Positions 1 through 8,611 of a DNA stretch of 64,000 nt are shown piece by piece (position 1 is the stretch's first letter; each line of letters opens with the position of its first letter). The stretch comes from Afipia sp049747295. GTDB taxonomy: Bacteria > Pseudomonadota > Alphaproteobacteria > Rhizobiales > Xanthobacteraceae. The stretch covers positions 2,604,001 through 2,668,000 of the forward strand of contig NZ_JBMHJM010000001.1 in the NCBI RefSeq assembly GCF_049747295.1, in the 5' to 3' direction. A model generated the notes under the pieces. It was given only the letters and a program-made list of their open reading frames with translations. It was not told the DNA's origin and did no database searches. A program made the position numbers and the translations under genes.

Positions 1-1
1 T

Positions 2-709
2 GCAAAGCTCAATCTGGAATACGCAACGATCCGTGCGCCGATCAGCGGCGTGATTGGCGCTGCGCTCGTGAGCGAAGGCGCCCTTGTTGTGCAGAACGAC
101 ACCCAGAGCCTCGCGACGATCCAGCAGCTCGATTCCGTTTATGCCGACTTCACCCAGCCGATCAGCGACCTGAACAAGCTGCGGCGTGCGCTCGAGGCCG
201 GCGATCTGGAACAGGTCGCGCCCGATAGCGCTGCGGTCAGACTCGTTCTCGACGACGGCACGCTCTATCCGCTGAAGGGCAAGTTGCTGTTCTCGGACGC
301 AAAGGTCGACACCTATACCGGGCAGGTCACCTTGCGCGGCGAATTCAAGAACACCAAGCGTGAGTTGTTGCCGGGCATGTATGTCCGCGTGCTCATCGAG
401 CAGGGCGTCGACACGGATGCGCTCGCAGTTCCGGAACAAGCGGTCCAGCGTACAGGCACTGGCGAAGCCGAAGTGTTCGTTGTGAAGGACGACAACCGCG
501 TCGCCATCCAGCCCATACGTACGGGCAGCCAGCAGAACGGGCATTGGCTGGTGAATGATGGTCTGAAGCCAGGCGATCGCGTGGTCGTCGAGGGCTTCCA
601 GAAGTTTACAGCGGGCGACAAGGTTGTGCCGAAGGCCTGGGCGGAAGTGCGCGCTGACGCGTCTGACGGAGTCAGCAACCCGACCGCGACCACAGAGCTT
701 CACAAGTAG
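2..709 (+). CDS. RND efflux periplasmic adaptor subunit, C-terminal part (5' partial)
   Basis: The reading frame is already open at base 2, so the gene starts before the window and only about 235 residues are present. The first residues (LEYATIRAPISGVIG) are the lipoyl half-motif that closes the hairpin of membrane-fusion proteins. They are followed by the beta-barrel and membrane-proximal domains, with the typical GMYVRVLIEQG and VPEQAVQRTG stretches. The protein would join the inner-membrane pump to an outer-membrane channel. The pump gene begins 4 bases after the stop, so the two form one operon. AcrA/MexA-type adaptors are usually 370-400 residues. The substrate cannot be read from the sequence. 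Confidence 0.93.
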   Translation, partial: AKLNLEYATIRAPISGVIGAALVSEGALVVQNDTQSLATIQQLDSVYADFTQPISDLNKLRRALEAGDLEQVAPDSAAVRLVLDDGTLYPLKGKLLFSDAKVDTYTGQVTLRGEFKNTKRELLPGMYVRVLIEQGVDTDALAVPEQAVQRTGTGEAEVFVVKDDNRVAIQPIRTGSQQNGHWLVNDGLKPGDRVVVEGFQKFTAGDKVVPKAWAEVRADASDGVSNPTATTELHK

Positions 710-713
710 AACC

Positions 714-3700
714 ATGCCGAGTTTTTTCATCGATCGCCCCATCTTCGCATGGGTGATTGCGCTGTTCATTTGCTTGATCGGCGCAATCTCGATTCCGTTC
801 CTGGCTGTTGCGCAGTATCCGATCATCGCGCCGCCTTCGATCTCGATCAGCACGAGCTATCCGGGTGCGTCGCCGGAAAATCTCTACAACAGCGTGACGC
901 GCCTGATCGAAGAGGAACTCAACGGCGCGTCCGGAATCCTGAATTTCGAATCCACCAGTGACTCGCTCGGTCAGGTGGAAATCATCGCGAATTTCGTGCC
1001 CGGGACGGATTCGAGCCTGGCCTCCGTCGAAGTCCAGAACCGCATCAAGAGGGTCGAATCCCGTCTGCCGCGCGCCGTGCTTCAGCAGGGCATCCTGATC
1101 GAGGAAGCATCCAGCGCGGTGCTGCAGATCATCACGCTACGCTCCACGGACGGCAGTCTCGACGAAGTGGGCCTCGGCGACTTCATGATCCGGAATGTGC
1201 TCGGCGAGATTCGCCGCATCCCGGGTGTCGGACGCGCCACGCTATATTCGACCGAGCGCGCGTTGCGCATCTGGGTCGATCCGGCCAAACTCGTGGGGTT
1301 CAATCTGACGGCGGACGACGTCACCAAGGCGATCACCGCGCAGAATGCCCAGGTTGCCTCCGGCAGTATCGGCGCGGAACCGAGCGCGAGCGACCAGAAG
1401 ACGTCGGCGCTGGTGCTGGTGAAGGGGCAGCTCAGCTCGCCCGATGAATTCGGATCCATCGTTTTGCGTGCGAACCCCGATGGTTCGACCGTGCGGCTGC
1501 GCGACGTGGCGCGGATTGAAGTCGGTGGTCTGGGCTATCAGTTTACGACCCGGCTCAACGGCAAGCCGAGCGCGGGTCTCTCGGTGCTGCTGTCGCCCAC
1601 GGGCAATGCACTGGCGACTGCGAGTGCCGTTGAAGAGAAGATGAAGGAACTCTCGAAGTTCTTCCCGGCCAATATCGCCTACGACATTCCCTACAACATC
1701 ACCCCGGTGGTCGAAGCATCGATCGAGAAGGTACTGTCGACCCTGGTCGAGGCGGTCGTACTGGTGTTCATCGTGATGTTCCTGTTCCTGCAGAACATCC
1801 GCTACACCATCATTCCGACGATCGTGGTGCCCGTGGCGTTGCTGGGAACCTGTGCGACACTGCTGATGCTCGGCTATTCGATCAACATGCTGACGTTGTT
1901 CGGCATGGTGCTTGCCATCGGCATTCTGGTCGACGACGCCATCGTCGTCGTGGAAAACGTCGAACGCATCATGAGCGAGGAGGGACTTTCGCCGAAGGAC
2001 GCCACGCGCAAGGCGATGTCCCAGATCACCAGCGCCATCATCGGCATCACGCTCGTGCTGGTGGCGGTGTTCGTGCCGATGGCGTTCTTCCCGGGGTCGG
2101 TGGGGATCATCTATCGCCAGTTCTCGGTCACGATGGTTGCCGCGATCAGCTTCTCCGCACTGATGGCGCTGTCGCTGACGCCGGCCCTGTGCGCCACGCT
2201 TCTAAAACCCATCGAGAAAGGTCACGAGCACGGCAAGAGCGGCGTGTTCGGCTGGATCAACCGCAAGCTCGATGCGATCAAGGAGCGCTATGCGTCCTTC
2301 GTGGGTTGGGAGTTGAAGCGAACCGGCCGGTTGATGGCGATCTACGCCATCCTGCTGGTCGGCCTGTCGTGGGCATTTGTGCGGATGCCGGGCGGCTTCC
2401 TGCCGGTCGACGACCAGGGCTTCTTCACCACGGACGTTCAGACGCCTTCGGATTCATCGTTCAATCGCACGGAAACCGTCGTTCAGAAGGTCGAAAAATA
2501 TCTGCTCGAACGTCCGGGTGTCCAAGACGTTACGTTCCTGACCGGCTTCAGCTTCCTTGGTCAGGGCATGAACAGTGCGCAGGCCTTCATCACGCTGAAG
2601 GACTGGTCGGAACGCGGCGAGGGCGACACTGCCGCCGCGATCGTCGCAGACACCAACAAGGCGCTCTCGTCGGTTCGGGACGCGCGCATTTCTGCGCTGC
2701 AGCCGCCACCCATCGACAACCTCGGCAATTCGAGCGGGTTCAGCTTCCGTCTGCAGGACCGTGGCCAGAAGGGCTACAAGGCGCTGATGGACGCGACCGA
2801 CGCGCTGCTCGCCAGCACCAAGCAGAATCCAATTCTGCAGAACGTGTATGTCGAAGGCTTGCCGCCCGCGCCGCAAGTCAATTTGGTGGTCGACCGAGAG
2901 AAGGCCGGCGCGTTCGGCGTCACCTTCGAGGACATCAACAACACGATCTCCACCAACCTCGGCTCGGCTTACATCAACGACTTCCCGAATCGCGGGCGCA
3001 TGCAGCGTGTCATCGTGCAGAGCGACACGGCGAGCCGCATGACCGCCGACGACATCATGGCGTACAACGTGAAGAACAGCCGCGGCCAGCTCGTGCCGTT
3101 CTCGTCCTTCGCGACGGTCCAGTGGTCAAAAGGGCCGACCCAGATTGTCGGGTTCAACTACTATCCGTCCGTCCGCATCAGTGGCGAGGCCAAGCCCGGC
3201 TATACCAGTGGCGATGCCATCGCCGAGATGGAGAGGCTGGCGGACCAGTTGCCGCGTGGCTTCGGCTACGAGTGGACGGGCCAGTCGTTGCAGGAAAAGC
3301 TTTCCGGTTCCCAGGCTCCCTTCATTCTCGGCCTGTCGGCATTGGTCGTCTTCCTCTGCCTTGCCGCGCTGTATGAGAGCTGGACCATTCCGCTCGCGGT
3401 TCTCCTGACCGTGCCGCTCGGCATCGCCGGCGCCGTGACGGCGGCTTCGATGCGGGGGCTTCCCAACGACGTCTACTTCACCGTGGGCCTCATCACGATC
3501 ATCGGACTTGCGGCCAAGGATGCGATCCTGATCATCGAGTTCGCGAAGGATCTGCGGGCGAAGGGCAAACCCCTCTTGGAAGCCACGGTCGAGGCGTGCC
3601 ATCTGCGCTTCCGGCCGATCCTGATGACCGGTCTTGCCTTCGTCTGCGGCGTGCTGCCGATGGTGATCGCGCATGGCGCTGGCGGCAAGAGCCAGCAGGC

Positions 3701-3881
3701 GATCGGCACCAGCGTGATGGGCGGCATGATCGCAGTGGTCGTTCTCGCGCTGCTGATGGTGCCGGTGTTCTTCGTTGTCGTGCAGCGCTGGCTGTCGGGA
3801 GATCGGTCGGCGGACGCGTCTGCGGCTGACAAGCCGGAGCTCTACGGTCCGCCGTCGCCGCCGCGGCATATCGCGACCTGA
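714..3881 (+). CDS. RND multidrug efflux permease (HAE1/AcrB family)
   Basis: 1055 residues, the usual length for proton-driven tripartite pumps. The N terminus MPSFFIDRPIFAWVIALF is the standard HAE1 start, so the ATG at 714 is preferred over an upstream ATG in the same frame inside the adaptor gene. The TM4 proton-relay aspartate pair lies in GILVDDAIVVVENVERI near residue 407, and the matching TM10 lysine is in GLAAKDAILIIEFAKDL near residue 934. Two periplasmic porter regions lie between the membrane blocks, giving the normal duplicated architecture. It follows the adaptor by 4 bases. No outer-membrane factor gene is next to it. The pump is probably an exporter of hydrophobic or amphiphilic compounds. 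Confidence 0.96.
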   Translation: MPSFFIDRPIFAWVIALFICLIGAISIPFLAVAQYPIIAPPSISISTSYPGASPENLYNSVTRLIEEELNGASGILNFESTSDSLGQVEIIANFVPGTDSSLASVEVQNRIKRVESRLPRAVLQQGILIEEASSAVLQIITLRSTDGSLDEVGLGDFMIRNVLGEIRRIPGVGRATLYSTERALRIWVDPAKLVGFNLTADDVTKAITAQNAQVASGSIGAEPSASDQKTSALVLVKGQLSSPDEFGSIVLRANPDGSTVRLRDVARIEVGGLGYQFTTRLNGKPSAGLSVLLSPTGNALATASAVEEKMKELSKFFPANIAYDIPYNITPVVEASIEKVLSTLVEAVVLVFIVMFLFLQNIRYTIIPTIVVPVALLGTCATLLMLGYSINMLTLFGMVLAIGILVDDAIVVVENVERIMSEEGLSPKDATRKAMSQITSAIIGITLVLVAVFVPMAFFPGSVGIIYRQFSVTMVAAISFSALMALSLTPALCATLLKPIEKGHEHGKSGVFGWINRKLDAIKERYASFVGWELKRTGRLMAIYAILLVGLSWAFVRMPGGFLPVDDQGFFTTDVQTPSDSSFNRTETVVQKVEKYLLERPGVQDVTFLTGFSFLGQGMNSAQAFITLKDWSERGEGDTAAAIVADTNKALSSVRDARISALQPPPIDNLGNSSGFSFRLQDRGQKGYKALMDATDALLASTKQNPILQNVYVEGLPPAPQVNLVVDREKAGAFGVTFEDINNTISTNLGSAYINDFPNRGRMQRVIVQSDTASRMTADDIMAYNVKNSRGQLVPFSSFATVQWSKGPTQIVGFNYYPSVRISGEAKPGYTSGDAIAEMERLADQLPRGFGYEWTGQSLQEKLSGSQAPFILGLSALVVFLCLAALYESWTIPLAVLLTVPLGIAGAVTAASMRGLPNDVYFTVGLITIIGLAAKDAILIIEFAKDLRAKGKPLLEATVEACHLRFRPILMTGLAFVCGVLPMVIAHGAGGKSQQAIGTSVMGGMIAVVVLALLMVPVFFVVVQRWLSGDRSADASAADKPELYGPPSPPRHIAT

Positions 3882-4008
3882 AGTTTGGAAAGCAGCCCAC
3901 TCGGGACGGCGCCGCAGTGGGCAGCATGGCTTCAACGCCATCCCGCGCAAAGAGTTGGGACATTGCGCGGATTGACCTCCCACGCGCCGCTGCCCATAAC
4001 GTCCATGT

Positions 4009-4205
4009 CGTGGTTCTCCGGGGTCGTCGATCCGGAGCTAAGAGGGAATTCGGTGAGCTGAACCTTGAATGGTCGGCAAAGCCGGAGCTGCCCCCGCAAC
4101 TGTGAGCGGCGAGCTTCACCTGTCGATGCCACTGAGGCGTAAGCTTCGGGAAGGCTGGGTGTGAGCGTTGACCCGTGAGCCAGGAGACCTGCCGCGATGT
4201 CATAA
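4009..4205 (+). promoter_or_regulatory. Cobalamin riboswitch upstream of metE
   Basis: The 428-base gap between the pump gene and metE holds a canonical adenosylcobalamin aptamer. Visible parts are the early core segment gctaagagggaattcggtg near 4037, the conserved gccggagctgcccccgcaac near 4081, and the B12 box agccaggagacctgcc at 4178-4193, followed by the ggcggggtgccccggtg tail. These occur in the same order in the second riboswitch before nrdA. The gene downstream encodes the B12-independent methionine synthase, the classic target, which should be repressed when cobalamin is abundant. A weak hairpin without a T-run (3895-3922) lies in the first part of the gap. Confidence 0.95.
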
Positions 4206-4283
4206 CGTCCACGGGCGGGGTGCCCCGGTGTGTCGCTTGCAGAAGACGGCATCCCCGCCTTCCTTGTGTGCGCATGTCCGACT

Positions 4284-4304
4284 CCCCCCAGCAACATCAC
4301 GGGG
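4284..4304 (+). promoter_or_regulatory. C-run/G-run hairpin before the metE start (expression platform)
   Basis: A run of six C (4284-4289) can pair with GGGG (4301-4304), which lies 5 bases before the ATG at 4310. There is no T-run, so it looks like a translation-blocking hairpin rather than a terminator. The nrdA leader has the same arrangement. Confidence 0.55.
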
Positions 4305-4309
4305 TTTCG

Positions 4310-6670
4310 ATGTCGACTCTCTCTTCTGCGACCAAGTCTTCAATTCCAGTCAGCACGCTGGGTGTTCCGCGCATTGGTCTGCGGCGTGAACTCAAAGCCG
4401 CACTCGAGCAGTTCTGGTCGGGTAAAATCAATCAGGCGGCATTGCTTGAGATTGCTGCGCAGCTTCGCGCGGCAAGCTGGAAGCGCCAGCACGAGCTGGG
4501 TGTGACTATCATCCCATCGAACGATTTCTCTCTCTACGATCACGTGCTCGACACCAGCGTCATGGTCGGCGCCATTCCCGCCATCTACGGCTGGGCTGGC
4601 GGACCGGTGTCACTCGAGACGTATTTCGCGATGGCGCGCGGCAGCCAGACGGACGTCGGAGAGCACGGTGCCTGTGGACACGGAGATCATCATCATGGTC
4701 ATGGCGTTCCCGCACAGGAAATGACGAAGTGGTTCGATACCAATTACCACTACATGGTCCCTGAATTTTCCAGGGATCAGAAGTTTTCGCTCGCCTCGAC
4801 CAAGGTGATCGACGAATACCGCGAAGCAAAAGCATTGGGTTATCAGACCCGGCCTGTTCTCGTGGGGCCGGTGACATTCCTCAAGCTCGGCAAGGAAGCA
4901 AGTGAGGGCTTCGACAGGCTATCGCTGCTGCCCAAACTGTTGCCGGTCTATGTTGAAGTGTTGAAGCAGCTGGCAGCAGAAGGCGCGGAGTGGGTGCAAC
5001 TGGATGAGCCCTGTCTGGCGCTCGATTGCGATGCGGCCACGGTCGCCGCGTTGAAGACGGTTTACAGTGAATTCGCGCTGAAGGTTCCGGGCATCAAGAT
5101 CATGCTCGCGACCTATTTTGGCGGTCTCGGCGAGAACGTGAATCTGGTCGCCCGATTGCCTGTGGCCGGTGTGCATCTGGATTTGGTTCGCGGCAAACAG
5201 CAGCTGTCGACCGCCTCTCAGGCCATGCCCGCCGACGTTGTCCTCTCTCTGGGCGTGATCGATGGCCGCAACATCTGGCGAACGGATCTGTCGAAGCTCC
5301 TCAATGAGATCGAACCTCTCGTTGAAAGCAGGGAACCAGATCGCCTGCAACTGGCGCCGTCATGCTCGATGCTTCACGTGCCGATCGACCTCAACCAGGA
5401 AGCCGATCTGGATCCGGATCTGAAGAGCTGGCTCTCGTTTTCCGTCCAGAAGATGGTTGAACTGACCACTCTCAGCCACGCGCTGTCGCTGGGGCGCGAT
5501 TCGGTGAGTGAAGTACTGCGGGTGTCGGATGCCATTGCCAAAAAGCGCGCGTCATCCCCGAAGATCCACAATCCGGCCGTGAAACGACGCGCTGAAAATA
5601 TTTCGCCTGAGGTCGCGCGTCGCAACAGTCCGTTCGCGCAGCGCCGCAGGCTGCAAGGCGATGTCCTCGACCTGCCGGCGTTCCCGACGACAACCATCGG
5701 ATCATTCCCGCAAACAGAAGAGGTCCGCAAGGCACGCGCGGCGCACGTCAAGGGTGCCCTCGACGATGCCAGCTACAACGCTTTCCTGCGCCGCGAGACG
5801 GAAGCGGCCGTGCGCTGGCAGGAAGACATTGGCATCGATGTGCTCGTCCATGGCGAGTTCGAGCGGAATGACATGGTGCAGTATTTCGGCGAGCAATTGT
5901 CGGGTTATGCATTCACAAAACACGGCTGGGTGCAGAGCTACGGCTCACGTTACGTCCGCCCGCCGATCATTTTCGGCGATGTCTCGCGTCCGAAGCCGAT
6001 GACGGTCGAGTGGTCGTCCTATGCCCAGTCGCTGACGAAGCGGCCGATGAAGGGCATGCTGACAGGACCGGTGACCATGCTGCAATGGTCGTTTGTGCGT
6101 GATGATCTGTCGCGAGACCAAGTCTGCCGTCAGATCGCCTTTGCGTTGCGCGACGAGGTCGTCGATCTTGAAAAGTCAGGCATCGGCGTCATCCAGGTTG
6201 ATGAGCCCGCGCTTCGCGAGGGGTTGCCGCTGCGCAAGGCGGACTGGAAAGCCTATCTCGACTGGGCGGTTGAGTGCTTCAGGATCTCGGCAGGCGGTGT
6301 CACGGATCAGACTCAGATCCATACTCATATGTGTTACGCCGAATTCAACGACATCATCGACGCGATCGGAGCGATGGATGCCGATGTCATTTCGATCGAG
6401 ACGTCGCGTTCGAAGATGGAATTGCTGGATGCCTTCGTAAACTACAAGTACCCGAATGAAATCGGTCCGGGCGTCTACGACATCCACTCGCCGCGCGTGC
6501 CGGACGTGTCCGAAATGACGGCCTTGATCGACAAGGCGCGACGCAATCTGAGCCCCGATCAGATCTGGATCAATCCGGACTGCGGTCTGAAGACGCGCAA
6601 ATGGCCGGAGGTGAAGGCGGCGCTGTCCAACATGGTGGAGGCCGCGAAGCTGGCGCGAAGTCTTCAGTAA
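4310..6670 (+). CDS. metE: Cobalamin-independent methionine synthase MetE
   Basis: Transfers a methyl group from 5-methyltetrahydropteroyl-triglutamate to homocysteine, the last step of methionine synthesis, in the cytoplasm. 786 residues against 753 in E. coli. The two homologous barrel halves are visible: the N-terminal LGVPRIGLRRELKAALE and EMTKWFDTNYHYMVPEF, and the C-terminal TTTIGSFPQTEEVRKAR, VLVHGEFERNDMVQYF and IQVDEPALREGLP. Zinc ligands are in IHTHMCYAEF, SIETSRS and NPDCGLKTR. Odd feature: a Gly/His-rich loop at residues 117-132 (GEHGACGHGDHHHGHG) just before EMTKWF. ATG 4310 follows the riboswitch hairpin; an in-frame ATG at 4274 would add 12 residues. A strong terminator follows. 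Confidence 0.97.
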   Translation: MSTLSSATKSSIPVSTLGVPRIGLRRELKAALEQFWSGKINQAALLEIAAQLRAASWKRQHELGVTIIPSNDFSLYDHVLDTSVMVGAIPAIYGWAGGPVSLETYFAMARGSQTDVGEHGACGHGDHHHGHGVPAQEMTKWFDTNYHYMVPEFSRDQKFSLASTKVIDEYREAKALGYQTRPVLVGPVTFLKLGKEASEGFDRLSLLPKLLPVYVEVLKQLAAEGAEWVQLDEPCLALDCDAATVAALKTVYSEFALKVPGIKIMLATYFGGLGENVNLVARLPVAGVHLDLVRGKQQLSTASQAMPADVVLSLGVIDGRNIWRTDLSKLLNEIEPLVESREPDRLQLAPSCSMLHVPIDLNQEADLDPDLKSWLSFSVQKMVELTTLSHALSLGRDSVSEVLRVSDAIAKKRASSPKIHNPAVKRRAENISPEVARRNSPFAQRRRLQGDVLDLPAFPTTTIGSFPQTEEVRKARAAHVKGALDDASYNAFLRRETEAAVRWQEDIGIDVLVHGEFERNDMVQYFGEQLSGYAFTKHGWVQSYGSRYVRPPIIFGDVSRPKPMTVEWSSYAQSLTKRPMKGMLTGPVTMLQWSFVRDDLSRDQVCRQIAFALRDEVVDLEKSGIGVIQVDEPALREGLPLRKADWKAYLDWAVECFRISAGGVTDQTQIHTHMCYAEFNDIIDAIGAMDADVISIETSRSKMELLDAFVNYKYPNEIGPGVYDIHSPRVPDVSEMTALIDKARRNLSPDQIWINPDCGLKTRKWPEVKAALSNMVEAAKLARSLQ

Positions 6671-6694
6671 CACACTCTTTTCCTGAAAGTCTGT

Positions 6695-6726
6695 ACGAGC
6701 GCGTCAGGTTTGACGCGCTCGTTTTA
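6695..6726 (+). terminator. Intrinsic terminator after metE
   Basis: A perfect 12-bp stem (acgagcgcgtca, loop ggtt, tgacgcgctcgt) is followed by TTTAT, 24 bases after the metE stop. Confidence 0.85.
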
Positions 6727-6868
6727 TGTCGTGGTCCCGTCACATGCCCTTGTCACTGGCTGAAATCTGCTGCTGTCCCTTGCGCCCCGAGTTCAGTGCG
6801 CCCCGTGACCGACGTCGCTGGCGTATGCTATGAGGCGATTAAACCTCCCGTTTCCCGCAGGTGCAGCA

Positions 6869-8611
6869 ATGTCGACTACAACAAGAAAAGACCCCAAATC
6901 GCTCCGAAGCGCCCGCTGGTTCGCGCCGGATGACCTGAGGTCGTTCGGGCATCGATCCCGTGCCATGCAAATGGGTTATGCCCCCGAGGAGTGGGTGGGC
7001 CGTCCGGTGATTGCGATCCTGAACACATGGTCGGACGCCCAGCCGTGCCACATGCATTTCAAAACCCGCGTGGACGACGTGAAGCGCGGCGTGTTGCAGG
7101 CCGGCGGCTTCCCGATTGAATTGCCAGCGCTGTCGCTCTCGGAATCCCTGCTCAAGCCGACGACCATGCTCTACCGCAATCTTCTGGCCATGGACGCCGA
7201 AGAGTTGCTGCGCGGTCATCCGGTCGACGGTGTGGTGCTGATGGGCGGGTGCGACAAAACCACACCTGCGCTGCTGCTGGGCGCGACCAGCATGGGGCTG
7301 CCGACGATTTACCTTCCGGCCGGACCGATGCTGCGCGGCAACTGGAAGGGCAAGACGCTGGGCTCCGGCTCGGATGCCTGGAAGTACTGGGACGAGCGCC
7401 GCGCCGGCAAGATCACAGCCGAAGAATGGGTGAACGTCGAAGCCGGTATCGCGCGCAGCTACGGCACGTGCATGACCATGGGCACGGCCAGCACGATGAC
7501 GGCGATTGCCGAAGCCATCGGCATGACGCTGCCGGGCGCCTCGTCGATACCCGCGGCGGACGCCGGTCATATCCGCATGAGCTCTGAATGCGGCCGCCGC
7601 ATCGTGGACATGGTGTGGGAAGATCTCACGCCGCAAAAGGTCCAGACTCGCAAGGCGTTCGAGAACGCGATTACGGTGGCGATGGCGATGGGCTGTTCGA
7701 CCAACGCCATCATTCACGTCATCGCGCAGGCGAGACGCGCCGGGCAGGACATTGGCCTCGATGATTTCGAGCGGGCGAGCCGCAAGGTGCCGGTGATCGC
7801 CAATGTTCGTCCCAGTGGTGATACCTACCTTATGGAGGACTTCTTCTACGCCGGTGGGTTGCCTGCATTGATGATGCGCATTCGCGATCATCTGCATCTC
7901 GATGCGCTGACCGTCACCGGTAAAACCCTTGGCGAAAACATCGCCGGCGCGGAAGTCTATAACGACGACGTCATTCGCACGGTCGACGATCCGATTTATG
8001 CCGAGGGCGCGTTGGCGGTGCTGCGTGGCAATCTGGCGCCCGATGGCTGCGTGATCAAGCCCAGTGCCTGTGAGCCCCGTTTCCTGAAGCATTCCGGCCC
8101 GGCGCTGGTGTTCGACGATTACCCGTCGATGAAGGCGGCGATCGATCGCGAAGATCTCGATGTCACCGCGGATCATGTGCTGATCCTGCGCAATGCTGGT
8201 CCGCAAGGTGGTCCCGGCATGCCGGAATGGGGCATGCTGCCGATCCCGACCAAACTGGTGAAACAGGGCGTGCGGGACATGGTGCGGCTCTCGGATGCGC
8301 GCATGAGCGGCACCAGCTACGGCGCGTGCATCCTGCATGTCGCGCCGGAGTCTTACATCGGCGGGCCGTTGGCCTTGGTGCGCAACGGCGATCAGATCAC
8401 GCTCGACGTCGCGGCGCGCACTATCAATCTGGATGTGCCGGAAGAGGAACTGGCGAGGCGCCGCGCGGAATGGAAGGCGCCGGAGCCGCACTACGAGCGT
8501 GGTTACGGCTGGATGTTCACGCGCCACATCCGGCAAGCCAATGAGGGCTGCGACTTCGATTTCCTTGAAAGCAGTTTCGGCGGTCCGGTGGACGAACCGT
8601 CAATTTACTGA
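6869..8611 (+). CDS. IlvD/Edd-family dehydratase, probably sugar-acid (L-arabinonate-type) dehydratase
   Basis: 580 residues with the three conserved cysteines of the [2Fe-2S] dehydratases: Cys60 in NTWSDAQPCHMHF, Cys128 in GGCDKTTPAL and Cys201 in SYGTCMTMGTASTM. The family removes water from dihydroxy acids (IlvD) or aldonic acids (arabinonate, xylonate, gluconate). The NTWSDAQPCHMHF and LPAGPMLRGNWKG wording is closer to the sugar-acid branch than to biosynthetic IlvD, so a pentonate or hexonate dehydratase is preferred, without certainty on substrate. Start ATG 6869 gives MSTTTRKDPK; an ATG 13 codons upstream is less likely. It is transcribed alone and its 3' end overlaps the convergent oxidoreductase gene by 12 bases. 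Confidence 0.88.
   Translation: MSTTTRKDPKSLRSARWFAPDDLRSFGHRSRAMQMGYAPEEWVGRPVIAILNTWSDAQPCHMHFKTRVDDVKRGVLQAGGFPIELPALSLSESLLKPTTMLYRNLLAMDAEELLRGHPVDGVVLMGGCDKTTPALLLGATSMGLPTIYLPAGPMLRGNWKGKTLGSGSDAWKYWDERRAGKITAEEWVNVEAGIARSYGTCMTMGTASTMTAIAEAIGMTLPGASSIPAADAGHIRMSSECGRRIVDMVWEDLTPQKVQTRKAFENAITVAMAMGCSTNAIIHVIAQARRAGQDIGLDDFERASRKVPVIANVRPSGDTYLMEDFFYAGGLPALMMRIRDHLHLDALTVTGKTLGENIAGAEVYNDDVIRTVDDPIYAEGALAVLRGNLAPDGCVIKPSACEPRFLKHSGPALVFDDYPSMKAAIDREDLDVTADHVLILRNAGPQGGPGMPEWGMLPIPTKLVKQGVRDMVRLSDARMSGTSYGACILHVAPESYIGGPLALVRNGDQITLDVAARTINLDVPEEELARRRAEWKAPEPHYERGYGWMFTRHIRQANEGCDFDFLESSFGGPVDEPSIY

Noticed and set aside
3895..3922. Terminator after the RND permease
   Set aside because: Only a 7-bp stem (gcccact/agtgggc) with a long loop and no T-run; too weak to list.
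6839..8536. A 565-codon open frame on the minus strand opposite the IlvD/Edd-type dehydratase
   Set aside because: It mirrors a GC-rich gene, has Arg/His-rich sequence with no motif, and the plus-strand gene has all family cysteines.
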